From: 66-474 sp036279975 | Lineage (GTDB): Bacteria; Pseudomonadota; Gammaproteobacteria; Xanthomonadales; Rhodanobacteraceae | Assembly: GCA_036279975.1 (NCBI GenBank) | Contig: DASURP010000014.1 | Span: 1-60,018 of the forward strand | Length of the DNA stretch: 60,018 nt | Direction: 5' to 3' | Shown: piece by piece, positions 16,769 to 25,256 of the stretch | Layout: every line of letters starts with the position of its first letter | Numbering within the stretch: position 1 is the first letter of the stretch | Program-made: the position numbers and the translations under genes | Notes under the pieces: model-generated | What the model was told of the DNA's origin: nothing | The model's input: only the letters and a program-made list of their open reading frames with translations | Databases searched by the model: none

Positions 16769-17634
16769 CGAGCCTGGACGAACATGCGGGGGGCGTCGAG
16801 CTCCGCATCGACACGCCTGCCGGCGAACTCGCCGCGCTGCAATGGGGCGACGCCGACGCGCCGCCGCTGCTGGCGCTGCACGGTTGGCTCGACAACGCCG
16901 CGAGCTTCGCGCAGCTCGCGCCAAGGCTCGCCGGCCACCGGCGCGTGATCGCGCTGGACATGCCCGGCCACGGCCATTCCGCGCACCAGCCCGGGCGTGC
17001 GCGCCGCTACCACATCGTCGACCAGGTCGACGTGGTGCTGGACGCGGCCGATGCGCTGGGCCTGCAACGCTTCGACCTGCTGGGCCACTCGCTGGGCGCC
17101 GGCATCGCTTCGCTGGTCGCGGTCGCGGCGCCCGCACGCATCGGCAACCTGCTGCTGATCGAGGGCCTGGGTCCCCTCGCCGACGACGGCACACAAACCC
17201 TCGCCCGCTGGCGCGACGCCCACGCCCGGCGCGAAACCGCGCGGCGCCCGCCGCGGGTGTTCGCGTCCATCGAGGACGCGGTTGCCGCGCGCGTTGCGGC
17301 GGGCGGGCTCGCTGCCGGGGAAGCCCGTCCCATCGTCGTGCGCAATTTGCGCGAGACGGACCGCGGCTACGCGTGGCGCAGCGACCCACGCCTGCGCCTC
17401 GCCACCCCGCTGCGGGTCGAGGAAACCCAACTGCGCAGGCTGCTGGCCGGCATCGAAACGCCGACCCTGCTGCTGCTCGCCGAACCCGCCACACCCTACC
17501 TCCCGGATGCCTTGATGGGCGCACGCGCCGCCTGCGTCACGAACCTGCGGGTCGAGCACATCGCGGGTCCGCACCACTTGCACATCCGGCGGCCACGGGA
17601 AACGGCCATGCATATCCTGGGGTTTCCCGGCTGA
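16765..17634 (+). CDS. Alpha/beta-hydrolase downstream of the halogenase-like gene
   Basis: The 289-residue protein has the hydrolase fold: LLALHGWLDNAASF (oxyanion region), GHSLGAG with the nucleophile serine, and a late His in AGPHHLHIR. It could be an esterase or thioesterase. As the pigment cluster shows no other thioesterase, it may release or hydrolyse pathway intermediates, which is inference from position. It starts within the stop of the flavoprotein gene (ATGA) and converges with the EAL gene, 15 bp away. Confidence 0.8.
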   Translation: MTSLDEHAGGVELRIDTPAGELAALQWGDADAPPLLALHGWLDNAASFAQLAPRLAGHRRVIALDMPGHGHSAHQPGRARRYHIVDQVDVVLDAADALGLQRFDLLGHSLGAGIASLVAVAAPARIGNLLLIEGLGPLADDGTQTLARWRDAHARRETARRPPRVFASIEDAVAARVAAGGLAAGEARPIVVRNLRETDRGYAWRSDPRLRLATPLRVEETQLRRLLAGIETPTLLLLAEPATPYLPDALMGARAACVTNLRVEHIAGPHHLHIRRPRETAMHILGFPG

Positions 17635-17649
17635 CGCGCCCGGCAATCG

Positions 17650-18924
17650 TCAATCGACGGCGCGCGCCGAAGGGGCGCCGGCCAACTGCAGCCCGTGCCG
17701 CGCGATGAAATCGGCGGCGGGCTCCGGCTTGCCGAGATGGAAGCCCTGGCCGAAATCGCACTGCATCTCCTGCAACAGGCGTTGCGTCACCGCGTCTTCG
17801 ATGCCCTCCGCGGTGGCTTCCAAGCCGAGGTTGTGGGCGAAACGGACGATGGACTCGACCAGCCTGGCCATGGACCCATCGGTTGCGACATGCGCGACCA
17901 GCGACTTGTCGATCTTCAGTTCCGAGGCGGGGAACTTGCTGAGATAGGTGATCGAGGCGTAACCGATGCCGAAATCGTCGATCGCGACACGCACGCCGTG
18001 GTCGCGCAACTTGCGCAGCACGCGCACGACCGCATCCACGTCCCCGGCCAGCGCGGTTTCGGTCACTTCCGCGACGATCGCCGACGGCGGCACGCCCCAG
18101 ATGCCCAGGGCATCCAGCAGTTGCTCGGCAAGCCCGCCGCGCGAGAGCGTGCGCGGCGAAAGATTGATGGCCACGCGGCAACCCGGCAAGCCGCGCAAGG
18201 CGGACACATACCGCAACGTCGCATGGATGTTCCAGCGCGTGAGCGACGCGATCAGGTCGTTCTGCTCGGCGAACGGCACGAAGTCGTCCGGACTGACCGG
18301 CCCCAGCGTGCGGCTGGCCCAGCGCGCCAGCGACTCGACACCCACGATCCGCGCCTCGGCGAGGTTCCAGATCGGCTGGAAGAAGACCGCCAGGCGATTG
18401 GCTTCGATGCTGTCGCGCAACTCGTTGTAATCGACGTCCGCGTGCACACCCAGCGCGTCGTGGAAGACGTAGCGCTCGCCACGCCGCAACGCCTCGTCGG
18501 CCGCCATGTGCGCGTGCCGCCACAACGCGTCCGCATCGGAACCATCCTGCGGAAACAAGGCGATGCCCATCACCGCGCGCGTCTGCCACGGCGGCATGCC
18601 GGGCGCAACCACGTGCGGCTGCTCGAATCGGGCCATCAGCCCGGCCACCGCAAGCAGGGCGTTGTTGCGGCCGCTCAGGCCCGGCAGCACGGCCACGAAG
18701 GTTTCGTCGCCGGACTGGAACACGATGTCCAGCGGCCGCAGCGACTCGCGGATCAATTTCCCGACGCCGACTTCGGCCTGCTCGCCGCGCTCGCTGCCGA
18801 AACGCACGGCGATCTGGCGCAGGCCATGGATGTGCACCGCCACGACCGCGAAACCGCCCGTGCCGGTATCGTTTGCGGCCAACTGGCGCACAATCGCGGT
18901 CTGGATCGCATCGCGGTTCAACAT
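17650..18924 (-). CDS. GGDEF-EAL protein, probable c-di-GMP phosphodiesterase
   Basis: The 424-residue protein has a degenerate N-terminal GGDEF domain, where the signature reads SGDET (71-75), so cyclase activity is unlikely. The C-terminal EAL domain looks intact: ESLAR (Glu197), INLS (Asn254), EVTE (Glu286), IDDFG (Asp316/317), LKIDK (Lys337) and an ATAEGIED glutamate. It should hydrolyse cyclic di-GMP to pGpG in the cytosol. No membrane helix or sensor domain is seen. It follows the HD-GYP gene by 16 bp on the same strand, so two phosphodiesterases of different fold are probably made from one transcript. Confidence 0.88.
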   Translation of the reverse strand: MLNRDAIQTAIVRQLAANDTGTGGFAVVAVHIHGLRQIAVRFGSERGEQAEVGVGKLIRESLRPLDIVFQSGDETFVAVLPGLSGRNNALLAVAGLMARFEQPHVVAPGMPPWQTRAVMGIALFPQDGSDADALWRHAHMAADEALRRGERYVFHDALGVHADVDYNELRDSIEANRLAVFFQPIWNLAEARIVGVESLARWASRTLGPVSPDDFVPFAEQNDLIASLTRWNIHATLRYVSALRGLPGCRVAINLSPRTLSRGGLAEQLLDALGIWGVPPSAIVAEVTETALAGDVDAVVRVLRKLRDHGVRVAIDDFGIGYASITYLSKFPASELKIDKSLVAHVATDGSMARLVESIVRFAHNLGLEATAEGIEDAVTQRLLQEMQCDFGQGFHLGKPEPAADFIARHGLQLAGAPSARAVD

Positions 18925-18940
18925 GGCCGGTGCACAGTCC

Positions 18941-20167
18941 TCACAGGTTGGCGAGATAACCCGCGGTGTCGATGGGGTACTGGTTGACCGCCAGGGTATG
19001 CCTGATTTCCACCGTACTGCCGCCGACGGTCTGGTCCAGCAGGTTGAACACGCGGAACTCCTGCAGCGGCTGTTTGTCCGGCGTGCTCACCACCAGCACC
19101 GTGGGGCGCAGCCGGCGCACCTGGTTCTGTTCCAACACCACCGCGATCTCGCCCGTGCTCAGTTCGACGCGCGACCCGGTGGGGTAGACGCCCAGGCACA
19201 CCTGGAACTGTTCGACCAGCTCGGCCTGGTACAGCACGCCGCGTGCGCGGTAGATGGCCTGCAAGGCGGCGTGCCGCGATACCGGCGCCTGATACGGACG
19301 GGCGCTGCACATCGCGTCGTAGGAATCGATGATCGCGAGCATGCGGCCCGCCATCGGGATCGTGGCGTCGAGCAGGCGATCCGGATAGCCGCTGCCGTCA
19401 TAACGCTCGTGGTGCGTGCGCAACACATCCAGCACGTCGGGATCGTCCACCCCGCCCGCCTGGGCGATGTCGATGCCAAGCTCGACATGGCTGCGCACCA
19501 GCTCGATTTGCGCCGGCGACAGGGGATCGGCGCTGCGCAGGAGCTCGGCGGGCAAGCGGGTCTTGCCAATGTCCATCAGCAACCCCGCGGTTGCCAGGCT
19601 CAGGATGTTGCCTTCCAGCAGGCCCAGGTGGCGGCCGAACGCCGCCGCCAGCGCACCGCAGGCAATCGCGTGACCATAGATGTAGTCGTCGTGCCGGCGC
19701 AGGCCTTCCAGGAACAGGAAGGCGTCGGCGCTGCGCAGCACGCTGGCCACCAGCGGGCGCACGACTTTCTCGACCTGTTCGACGGAAAGTTCCCGGCCAT
19801 GGGTCACGTCGGCGTAGATCTGGTCGATGAGCTCGGATGTCGCGCGCAGGGCCTCGCGCGCCCTCGGGATCTCCTCCTCGATGCTCACCGTGTTCGCATA
19901 GGTCGTGACCGACATGCGTCGCGCATCGCCGTCGCCGTCGCGCGCGAGGGTCAGCAACGGGTGCCGGCCGAGATCGACTTCACGCCGCCGATCGATGTAC
20001 ACGTATTTGCACAGTTCGCGCAGGGCGCGCAGTTCGTCCTCGCTGCGCAGCACGAATCCCTGCAACGGGAAGGGGGTATCCACCCACGGCCGGTCGAGCC
20101 TGCTCACGAACATGCCGAGGGTCAGGCTGGCCACGTCGACGCGAACCTCTTCAAGCTCGGTGACCAC
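18941..20167 (-). CDS. HD-GYP protein with N-terminal DUF3391
   Basis: The 408-residue protein begins with a DUF3391 domain (VDVASLTLGMFVSRLDRPW, ~11-60) and ends with an HD-GYP domain. HHERYDGSGYP (252-262) is intact, but the HD pair itself reads Met198-Asp199 in LLMDIGK instead of His-Asp. HD-GYP proteins cleave cyclic di-GMP; loss of the metal-binding His may change metal use or make it a sensor. The start is GTG 20167, with GGAGGAG just upstream. It is the first gene of a pair with the EAL gene. Confidence 0.87.
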   Translation of the reverse strand: MVTELEEVRVDVASLTLGMFVSRLDRPWVDTPFPLQGFVLRSEDELRALRELCKYVYIDRRREVDLGRHPLLTLARDGDGDARRMSVTTYANTVSIEEEIPRAREALRATSELIDQIYADVTHGRELSVEQVEKVVRPLVASVLRSADAFLFLEGLRRHDDYIYGHAIACGALAAAFGRHLGLLEGNILSLATAGLLMDIGKTRLPAELLRSADPLSPAQIELVRSHVELGIDIAQAGGVDDPDVLDVLRTHHERYDGSGYPDRLLDATIPMAGRMLAIIDSYDAMCSARPYQAPVSRHAALQAIYRARGVLYQAELVEQFQVCLGVYPTGSRVELSTGEIAVVLEQNQVRRLRPTVLVVSTPDKQPLQEFRVFNLLDQTVGGSTVEIRHTLAVNQYPIDTAGYLANL

Positions 20168-20345
20168 GGACTCCTCCGGCCGACCACGGCGAACGCGGCT
20201 AGTGTAATCGTCGAACGGCCCGATCCGGCAACCTCCCGCGGCCGCGACCATCCTGGCGGGTGAACGGGGCGTGCGGCCCGCGCGGCTATCCACGCACGCA
20301 ACGCCCGCGTATGGTGGAAGCCTGCCAACACTCCGAGGATCGACC

Positions 20346-21227
20346 ATGACCACCACCGCCATACCCGGACGCGAGCACGACCTCGGGCACGGCCTGACGG
20401 TGCTGCGCAGCCTGCCCGCGCGCACCTGCCGGTCGATCGGGCCTTTCGTGTTCTTCGACCACGCCGGCCCGGTGGTGATGGACGCCGTGGCCGGCCGCGC
20501 CGCCGACGTGCGCCCGCACCCGCACATCGGCCTGTCCACCGTCAGTTACCTGATGAGCGGCGCGGTCCGCCACCGCGACAACCTCGGCTACGACCAGGTG
20601 ATCCACCCGGGCGACATCAACTGGATGACCGCGGGGCGTGGCATCGTCCATTCCGAGCGCTTCGACGTCGCCGGCGCGTTCGCCGGCAACGGGCTGGAGT
20701 TGCTGCAGTCGTGGGTGGCGCTGCCGGTGGCAGACGAAGAGCGCGCGCCGTCATTTTCCCACCACGCCAGCAACGACCTGCCGGTCGCCGAAGACGGCGG
20801 CGCGTGGCTGCGCGTGCTGGCCGGCGAGGCCTTCGGCCTGCGCAGCCCGGTGGCCGTGCATTCGCCCACGTTCTACGTGCACGCCGAACTGAAGGCCGGT
20901 ACGCACATCGAGGCGCCCGCCGACTACAGCGAGCGCGCCGCCTACGTGGTGCACGGCCGGGTGCGCGACGAGGCGGACGGCGTGGAATACGGACCAAGGC
21001 AGTTGCTGGCGTTGGGTGCCGGCGCGGCGACGCTGCGCGCCAGCGAGGATGCCACCGTGATGCTGCTGGGCGGCGAACCACTGGGCCCACGCTTCATCTG
21101 GTGGAACCTGGTGTCCTCGCGCAAGCAACGCATCCGCGAGGCGGCCGAGGACTGGAAGGCCGGCCGCTTCAAGCTGCCCACCAGCGACGACCAGGAATTC
21201 ATCCCGCTGCCGGACAAGCCGATCTGA
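20346..21227 (+). CDS. Pirin-family cupin protein
   Basis: The 293-residue protein shows the pirin pattern: PFVFFDHAGP, RPHPHIGLSTVSYL with the metal-binding histidines, and NWMTAGRGIVHSER, followed by a second cupin half (SPTFYVHAELKAGTHIEAP). Pirins bind iron; some have quercetinase activity and some modulate other enzymes, so the exact role is open. ATG 20346 is the natural start, preceded by CCGAGGATCG. It stands alone between a divergent and a convergent gene. Confidence 0.9.
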   Translation: MTTTAIPGREHDLGHGLTVLRSLPARTCRSIGPFVFFDHAGPVVMDAVAGRAADVRPHPHIGLSTVSYLMSGAVRHRDNLGYDQVIHPGDINWMTAGRGIVHSERFDVAGAFAGNGLELLQSWVALPVADEERAPSFSHHASNDLPVAEDGGAWLRVLAGEAFGLRSPVAVHSPTFYVHAELKAGTHIEAPADYSERAAYVVHGRVRDEADGVEYGPRQLLALGAGAATLRASEDATVMLLGGEPLGPRFIWWNLVSSRKQRIREAAEDWKAGRFKLPTSDDQEFIPLPDKPI

Positions 21228-21413
21228 GCAAACCGCGACGTGGAGAACCCCGAAGAACCGTTGCGGCCCAATCGGCAGGGACTGCCGGTTTGAGCGCCCC
21301 CGGATCCAGTCCGGGACAGGCCGCGGCGGCCCGAAGGGCGGGCCGCATGGATGCGGCGGGTAGCGAAAGCAGGTTGCGCGGCGCCGGGGCGCAGCTGGTT
21401 ATCCAGAGGTTCT

Positions 21414-22301
21414 TCAGCGGCCGTAGCGCCGATTGCGGCGTTGATAGGTACGCACCGCGCGCAGGAAATCGATGCGCCGGAACGCCGGCCACAGCACGTC
21501 GCAGAAATAGAACTCGCTGTAGGCCGCCTGCCAGATCAGGAATCCCGACAGCCGCTGTTCGCCGCTGGTGCGGATGATGAAGTCGGGATCCGGCACGCCG
21601 CCGGTATACAGGTAACGCTCGATCTCGCCGGGCTTCAAGTCGGCGGCGATGGCCTCGAGCGAGCGTCCCTCGGCCGCCGCGTTCGCCAACAGCCCCTTCA
21701 CCGCATCGGTGATTTCCTCGCGCCCGCTGTAGGCCAGCGCAATGGTCAGCAGCATCCCGTCGTGCCCGGCGGTGGAAAGCTCCAGCGCCTCGCTGGCGGC
21801 GACGACCTTCTCGGGCAGCCGCTCGCGCTGGCCGATGATCTTCACGCGCACGCGCCCGGATTTCAGGCGCGGCTCTTCCAGCAGGCGTGCGCTTTCGCGC
21901 ACGAACAGATCCAGCAGGCCTTCGACCTCGGCGCTCGGGCGGCCGAAATTCTCGGTGCTGAAAACGTACAGGGTGACGTGGCGCACGTCGAGGTCGATGC
22001 ACCACTCGAGCACCTCGCGCAGCTTGTCCACCCCGAACTGGTGGCCCAGCGTCGCTTCCAGCCCCATGCCGCGGGCGAAGCGCCGGTTGCCGTCGAGGAT
22101 CAGGCCGATGTGCGCGGGGGTCGGGCCCGCCGCCACCTGGCGGTCGAGGTTGTGTTCGTACCAGCGGTACAGTGGATACAGCAGCGGATTGAGCAAACGC
22201 CAGGGACGGCGGCGCAGGTCCGCAAGTGCCATGCGCAGCCAGCCCGGTACGGCCGCCGGGTTGTCGCTGCCGACGAGCGGCCGGGAAAGTTCCGTTTGCA
22301 T
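21414..22301 (-). CDS. uppS: Cis-prenyltransferase (undecaprenyl-diphosphate synthase family)
   Basis: The 295-residue protein has the isoprenyl transferase signature LDGNRRFARG with catalytic Asp70, then HVTLYVFSTENFGRP and the C-terminal SGEQRLSGFLIWQAAYSEFYF that binds the homoallylic diphosphate. Such enzymes build long-chain polyprenyl diphosphate for cell-wall carriers. Two features differ from the usual proteobacterial enzyme: a ~60-residue N-terminal extension (PWRLLNPLLYPLYRWYEHNL) and GNRRFAR instead of GNGRWA, both more like actinobacterial and archaeal enzymes. A canonical uppS may exist elsewhere, so the symbol is tentative. Confidence 0.82.
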   Translation of the reverse strand: MQTELSRPLVGSDNPAAVPGWLRMALADLRRRPWRLLNPLLYPLYRWYEHNLDRQVAAGPTPAHIGLILDGNRRFARGMGLEATLGHQFGVDKLREVLEWCIDLDVRHVTLYVFSTENFGRPSAEVEGLLDLFVRESARLLEEPRLKSGRVRVKIIGQRERLPEKVVAASEALELSTAGHDGMLLTIALAYSGREEITDAVKGLLANAAAEGRSLEAIAADLKPGEIERYLYTGGVPDPDFIIRTSGEQRLSGFLIWQAAYSEFYFCDVLWPAFRRIDFLRAVRTYQRRNRRYGR

Positions 22302-22377
22302 GGACAGGCATTGTATCCCGGTGCGGACGGCGCCATAACATCGCGACGGTACGCCGTTCACGCTTTGCGAGGATTGC

Positions 22378-22482
22378 ATGACTGATTCAGGGATCGCGCG
22401 GGACCGCGCACCGGCACGACCCGCGAACCCTGCCGCCGCGCACCCGCCGGACGCAGCGGCAGGCGGTGGGGCTGGGGCATGA
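22378..22482 (+). CDS. Small ORF (34 aa) translationally coupled to the MtfA-type peptidase
   Basis: ATG 22378 is preceded by GCGAGG (22367-22372) and opens a 34-codon frame rich in Ala, Pro and Gly. Its TGA (22480-22482) overlaps the ATG of the next gene as ATGA. No domain is recognisable. It may be a leader peptide controlling translation of the peptidase, or chance in G+C-rich DNA. Confidence 0.3.
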   Translation: MTDSGIARDRAPARPANPAAAHPPDAAAGGGAGA

Positions 22483-23234
22483 ACGGCTGGGACTGGCTGC
22501 CCTGGCGACGCCCGCCGCCCCCGATCGCCGATGCGTCGTGGCGCGACGCATTGGCCGCAAGTCCGTTGGCACAGCGGCTCTCGGCCGACGACCGCCAGCG
22601 ACTGCGCCAGCTGGCGGCCCGGTTCCTGCAGCGCAAGCGCTTCCATCCGATCGAAATGGAGCTGGACGCCGCGCAACGCCTGCTGATCGCGATGCAGGCC
22701 TGCCTGCCGGTGTTGCGGCTGGGATTCCGTTCGCTGCGTGGTTGGCAGGGGGTGGTCGTGTACCCGGGCGAGTTCAAGGTGCGCCACAGCCACCACGACG
22801 CCGGCACCGGCGTGGTCACCGAGGGCGACCAGGTGCTGAGCGGCGAAGCCTGGCAGGTCGGTCCGCTGGTGCTGTCGTGGGCCGCGGTGGAGCAGGACCT
22901 GATGCACCCCTGGGACGGCTTCAATGTCGTGGTGCACGAAATCGCGCACAAGCTGGACATGCTGGACGGTCCGCCGGACGGCGTGCCGCCGCTGCCGCGG
23001 GGCGTGTCATGGCGGGCCTGGATCGACACCTTCCAGCGCGCCTACGACCGTCTTGCCAATGAAGTCCGGCACGGCTACGACACCGCGATCGACGACTACG
23101 CCGCAACCAGTCCCGGCGAATACTTCGCGGTGGTCAGCGAACTGCACTTCTCCGACCCACGGCGGCTGGAGCAGGCCGAGCCGGGGGTCGCGGCATTGCT
23201 CAAGGGTTATTACGGGCCGTCGCCGGCGCCGTGA
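22479..23234 (+). CDS. mtfA: MtfA-type zinc metallopeptidase
   Basis: The 251-residue protein has HEIAH (153-157) followed by KLDMLDGPPDGVPPLP, the hallmark of the MtfA (YeeI) family. In E. coli MtfA is a cytosolic peptidase that binds the repressor Mlc and affects glucose uptake. Upstream family stretches FHPIEMELDAAQRLLIAMQA and GWQGVVVYPGEF are also present. The length matches the family. The start overlaps the stop of a possible 34-codon ORF. The symbol is by family; whether an Mlc-like target exists here is unknown. Confidence 0.85.
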   Translation: MNGWDWLPWRRPPPPIADASWRDALAASPLAQRLSADDRQRLRQLAARFLQRKRFHPIEMELDAAQRLLIAMQACLPVLRLGFRSLRGWQGVVVYPGEFKVRHSHHDAGTGVVTEGDQVLSGEAWQVGPLVLSWAAVEQDLMHPWDGFNVVVHEIAHKLDMLDGPPDGVPPLPRGVSWRAWIDTFQRAYDRLANEVRHGYDTAIDDYAATSPGEYFAVVSELHFSDPRRLEQAEPGVAALLKGYYGPSPAP

Positions 23235-23263
23235 CATCACGGTCTCTTGAAAACCTCAAGCCA

Positions 23264-23345
23264 CGTCACCCCGGCGCAGGCCGGGGTCCAGATGTGCTTG
23301 CAGGAGACGCCCGGGTCCCGGCGCAGGCCGGGACGACGGGCAAAA
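23264..23345. repeat. CGTCACCCCGGCGCAGGCCGG-type repeat
   Basis: CGTCACCCCGGCGCAGGCCG begins at 23266 and is followed, at 23315-23337, by the partly repeated CCCGGCGCAGGCCGGGACG. It belongs to the dispersed family with ends at 545, 9549, 29384 and 41985. It lies between the convergent mtfA and hemB genes, so it may serve as a transcript end for both. Confidence 0.5.
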
Positions 23346-23443
23346 TCAGCCGGTAGCCCGGATGCAGCCGCGCAGCGGCAAAATCCGGGAGCCCCCTCAC
23401 CACCCCACCCGGATTGCGCTGCGCTTCATCCGGGCTGCCCGTC

Positions 23444-24439
23444 TCACTCCGTGCGCAACCAGCGTGCGGCATCCAGCGCGTAATAGGTCAGGATCGCGTC
23501 CGCGCCGGCGCGCTTGATCGACAGCAACGCTTCCATGGCGCAAGCCTGCTCGTCGATCCAGCCGTTGGCGCCGGCGGCTTTCAGCATCGCGTATTCGCCG
23601 CTGACTTGATAGACGAAGGTCGGCGCGCCGAAGCGTTCCTTCACGCGCCGCACGATGTCGAGATACGGCAGGCCCGGTTTCACCATCACCGCGTCGGCGC
23701 CCTCTTCGAGGTCGAGTTGCACCTCGCGCAGCGCTTCGTCGGAGTTGCCAACGTCCATCTGGTAGGTGTGCTTGGAGCCGCTGCCGAGCGATGCCGCCGA
23801 ACCGACAGCGTCGCGGAACGGTCCGTAGAAGCTGGACGCGTATTTCGCCGAATACGCGAGAATGCGGGTGTGGACCAGGCCGGCGTCTTCCAGCGCCTGC
23901 CGGATCGCGCCGATGCGGCCGTCCATCATGTCCGAGGGCGCGACGAAATCCGCACCCGCGCGCGCCTGCGACAGCGCCTGTTGCACGAGCACCGCGACGG
24001 TCTCGTCGTTCAGGATGTAGCCGGTCCCGTCGATCAGGCCGTCCTGGCCGTGGGTGGTGAACGGATCCAGCGCATCGTCGCAGATCACGCCGAGCTCCGG
24101 GAACCGCGATTTCAAGGCACGCACCGCGCGCTGGACCAGGCCGTCGTCGTTCCAGGCCTCGCGGCCGTCGACGGTTTTCTTCGCGTCTTCGATGTGCGGG
24201 AACAACGCGAGCGCCGGCACCCCGAGCGCCTGCGCCTGCTCAGCCACCTGCAACAGCGCGTCGATGGAAAGCCGCACCACCCCCGGCATCGAGGGCACCG
24301 AAGTGTGAACCTCGCCCCGGCTTTCCTGCACGAACACCGGCAGGATCAGATCCGAGGGGGTAAGCACGGTTTCGCGCATCAACGCACGCGAAAAAGCGTG
24401 GCGACGCATGCGGCGCATGCGGGTGGCGGGGTAACCCAT
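23444..24439 (-). CDS. hemB: Porphobilinogen synthase (delta-aminolevulinate dehydratase)
   Basis: HemB joins two 5-aminolevulinate molecules into porphobilinogen. The 331-residue protein has both active-site lysines, Lys199 in SAKYASSFYGPFRDA and Lys254 (Schiff base) in VMVKPGLPYLD, plus APSDMMDGRIGAIR. The metal region reads DDALDPFTTHGQDG, with Asp/Ala in place of the cysteines of zinc enzymes, so it belongs to the magnesium/potassium-type group. ATG 24439 gives the conserved N-terminus MGYPATRMRRMRRHAF. It stands alone and converges with mtfA. Confidence 0.96.
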   Translation of the reverse strand: MGYPATRMRRMRRHAFSRALMRETVLTPSDLILPVFVQESRGEVHTSVPSMPGVVRLSIDALLQVAEQAQALGVPALALFPHIEDAKKTVDGREAWNDDGLVQRAVRALKSRFPELGVICDDALDPFTTHGQDGLIDGTGYILNDETVAVLVQQALSQARAGADFVAPSDMMDGRIGAIRQALEDAGLVHTRILAYSAKYASSFYGPFRDAVGSAASLGSGSKHTYQMDVGNSDEALREVQLDLEEGADAVMVKPGLPYLDIVRRVKERFGAPTFVYQVSGEYAMLKAAGANGWIDEQACAMEALLSIKRAGADAILTYYALDAARWLRTE

Positions 24440-24622
24440 GGCATCCGTCTCTTGCAACTCGAACCGCTCATTGTAGCGACTCGTGACGCCGGTCTCGTCT
24501 TGCCGGGCTGGCTTGGCGCAAACCCTGCTGTCCTTGGCACGGATTCTGCTGCATCTCTTGCGTGGGCGGCGCATCGAAGGATGCGACCACCCGGCAGGTC
24601 CAGTCACGTCCGGCTCAGGCGC

Positions 24623-24651
24623 TTGCAGTTAAATTACAGTTAATGCACAAT
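24623..24651 (+). promoter_or_regulatory. Candidate sigma-70-type promoter for the SPFH-like gene
   Basis: TTGCAG (24623-24628) and CACAAT (24646-24651) are separated by 17 bp in an unusually A+T-rich patch, with the direct repeat CAGTTAA inside the spacer. It lies 70 bp upstream of the ATG. The assignment rests on consensus likeness only. Confidence 0.35.
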
Positions 24652-24720
24652 CACTGCCGCAGGATGCGTGATGTTCCAAAGGCAAAAACTTTGAACTGAT
24701 CACAAGATCATGAAATCACA

Positions 24721-25200
24721 ATGATTCCTTCACTTGCCCTGCTTGTACTCCTGATCCTCGTCGCGCTGGTCGTCGGGCTGAGCGTCAAACGCATTCCGGA
24801 AGGCCAGGTCTACACCTTGCGTCGCCTGGGCAAGCCCGCCGGCACGCTGGCCGCCGGCACCCACCTGGTGGTGCCCCTGATCGAGCGCATCGCCCACAAG
24901 ATCAGCATCACCGGCTACACCCTCGCGGTGGACGAGCGCGTGGCCGAGGACGCAGCCGATTCGGGCACCCTGCGTGGCCGGGTCTGGTGGCAAGTGCTGG
25001 ATCCCGAGCGCGCGGATGCCGTGATCGAACGCGCCGACGACATGATCCGCCGGCAGCTCCGCGATGCGGTGCTGCACGCCAAGGCCGCCATGGAACAGGA
25101 CCTGCGCGCACGCAACCAGCGCATCAAGCAAACCTTGAACGGCAGCCTGCGCGAGCGCGGAGTGCTGGTGACACGCGTCGAACTCGACATCGCCGCATAA
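24721..25200 (+). CDS. Short SPFH/band-7-like membrane protein
   Basis: The 159-residue protein starts with one membrane helix (LALLVLLILVALVVGL) followed by RIPEGQVYTLRRLGKPAGTLAAGTHLVVPLIERI, the typical N-terminal part of SPFH/band-7 domains. It then has a short helical stretch (RNQRIKQTLNGSLRERGVLVTRVELDI) and stops, so it lacks the long coiled coil of stomatin/HflK proteins. It probably sits in the inner membrane with the domain on the outer side. Function is unknown; it may assist membrane-protein quality control like its larger relatives. A clear terminator follows. Confidence 0.75.
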   Translation: MIPSLALLVLLILVALVVGLSVKRIPEGQVYTLRRLGKPAGTLAAGTHLVVPLIERIAHKISITGYTLAVDERVAEDAADSGTLRGRVWWQVLDPERADAVIERADDMIRRQLRDAVLHAKAAMEQDLRARNQRIKQTLNGSLRERGVLVTRVELDIAA

Positions 25201-25225
25201 CCCGGAGCAGCCAGGGAGAAACGGT

Positions 25226-25256
25226 GAGCCCGCCTCAGTGCGGGCTCCTGTTTTTT
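25226..25256 (+). terminator. Rho-independent terminator after the SPFH-like gene
   Basis: A perfect 8-bp stem, GAGCCCGC (25226-25233) with GCGGGCTC (25240-25247), closes a 6-nt loop and is followed by CTG and six T (25251-25256). It lies 26 bp after the stop and isolates the gene from rsmG. Confidence 0.85.
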
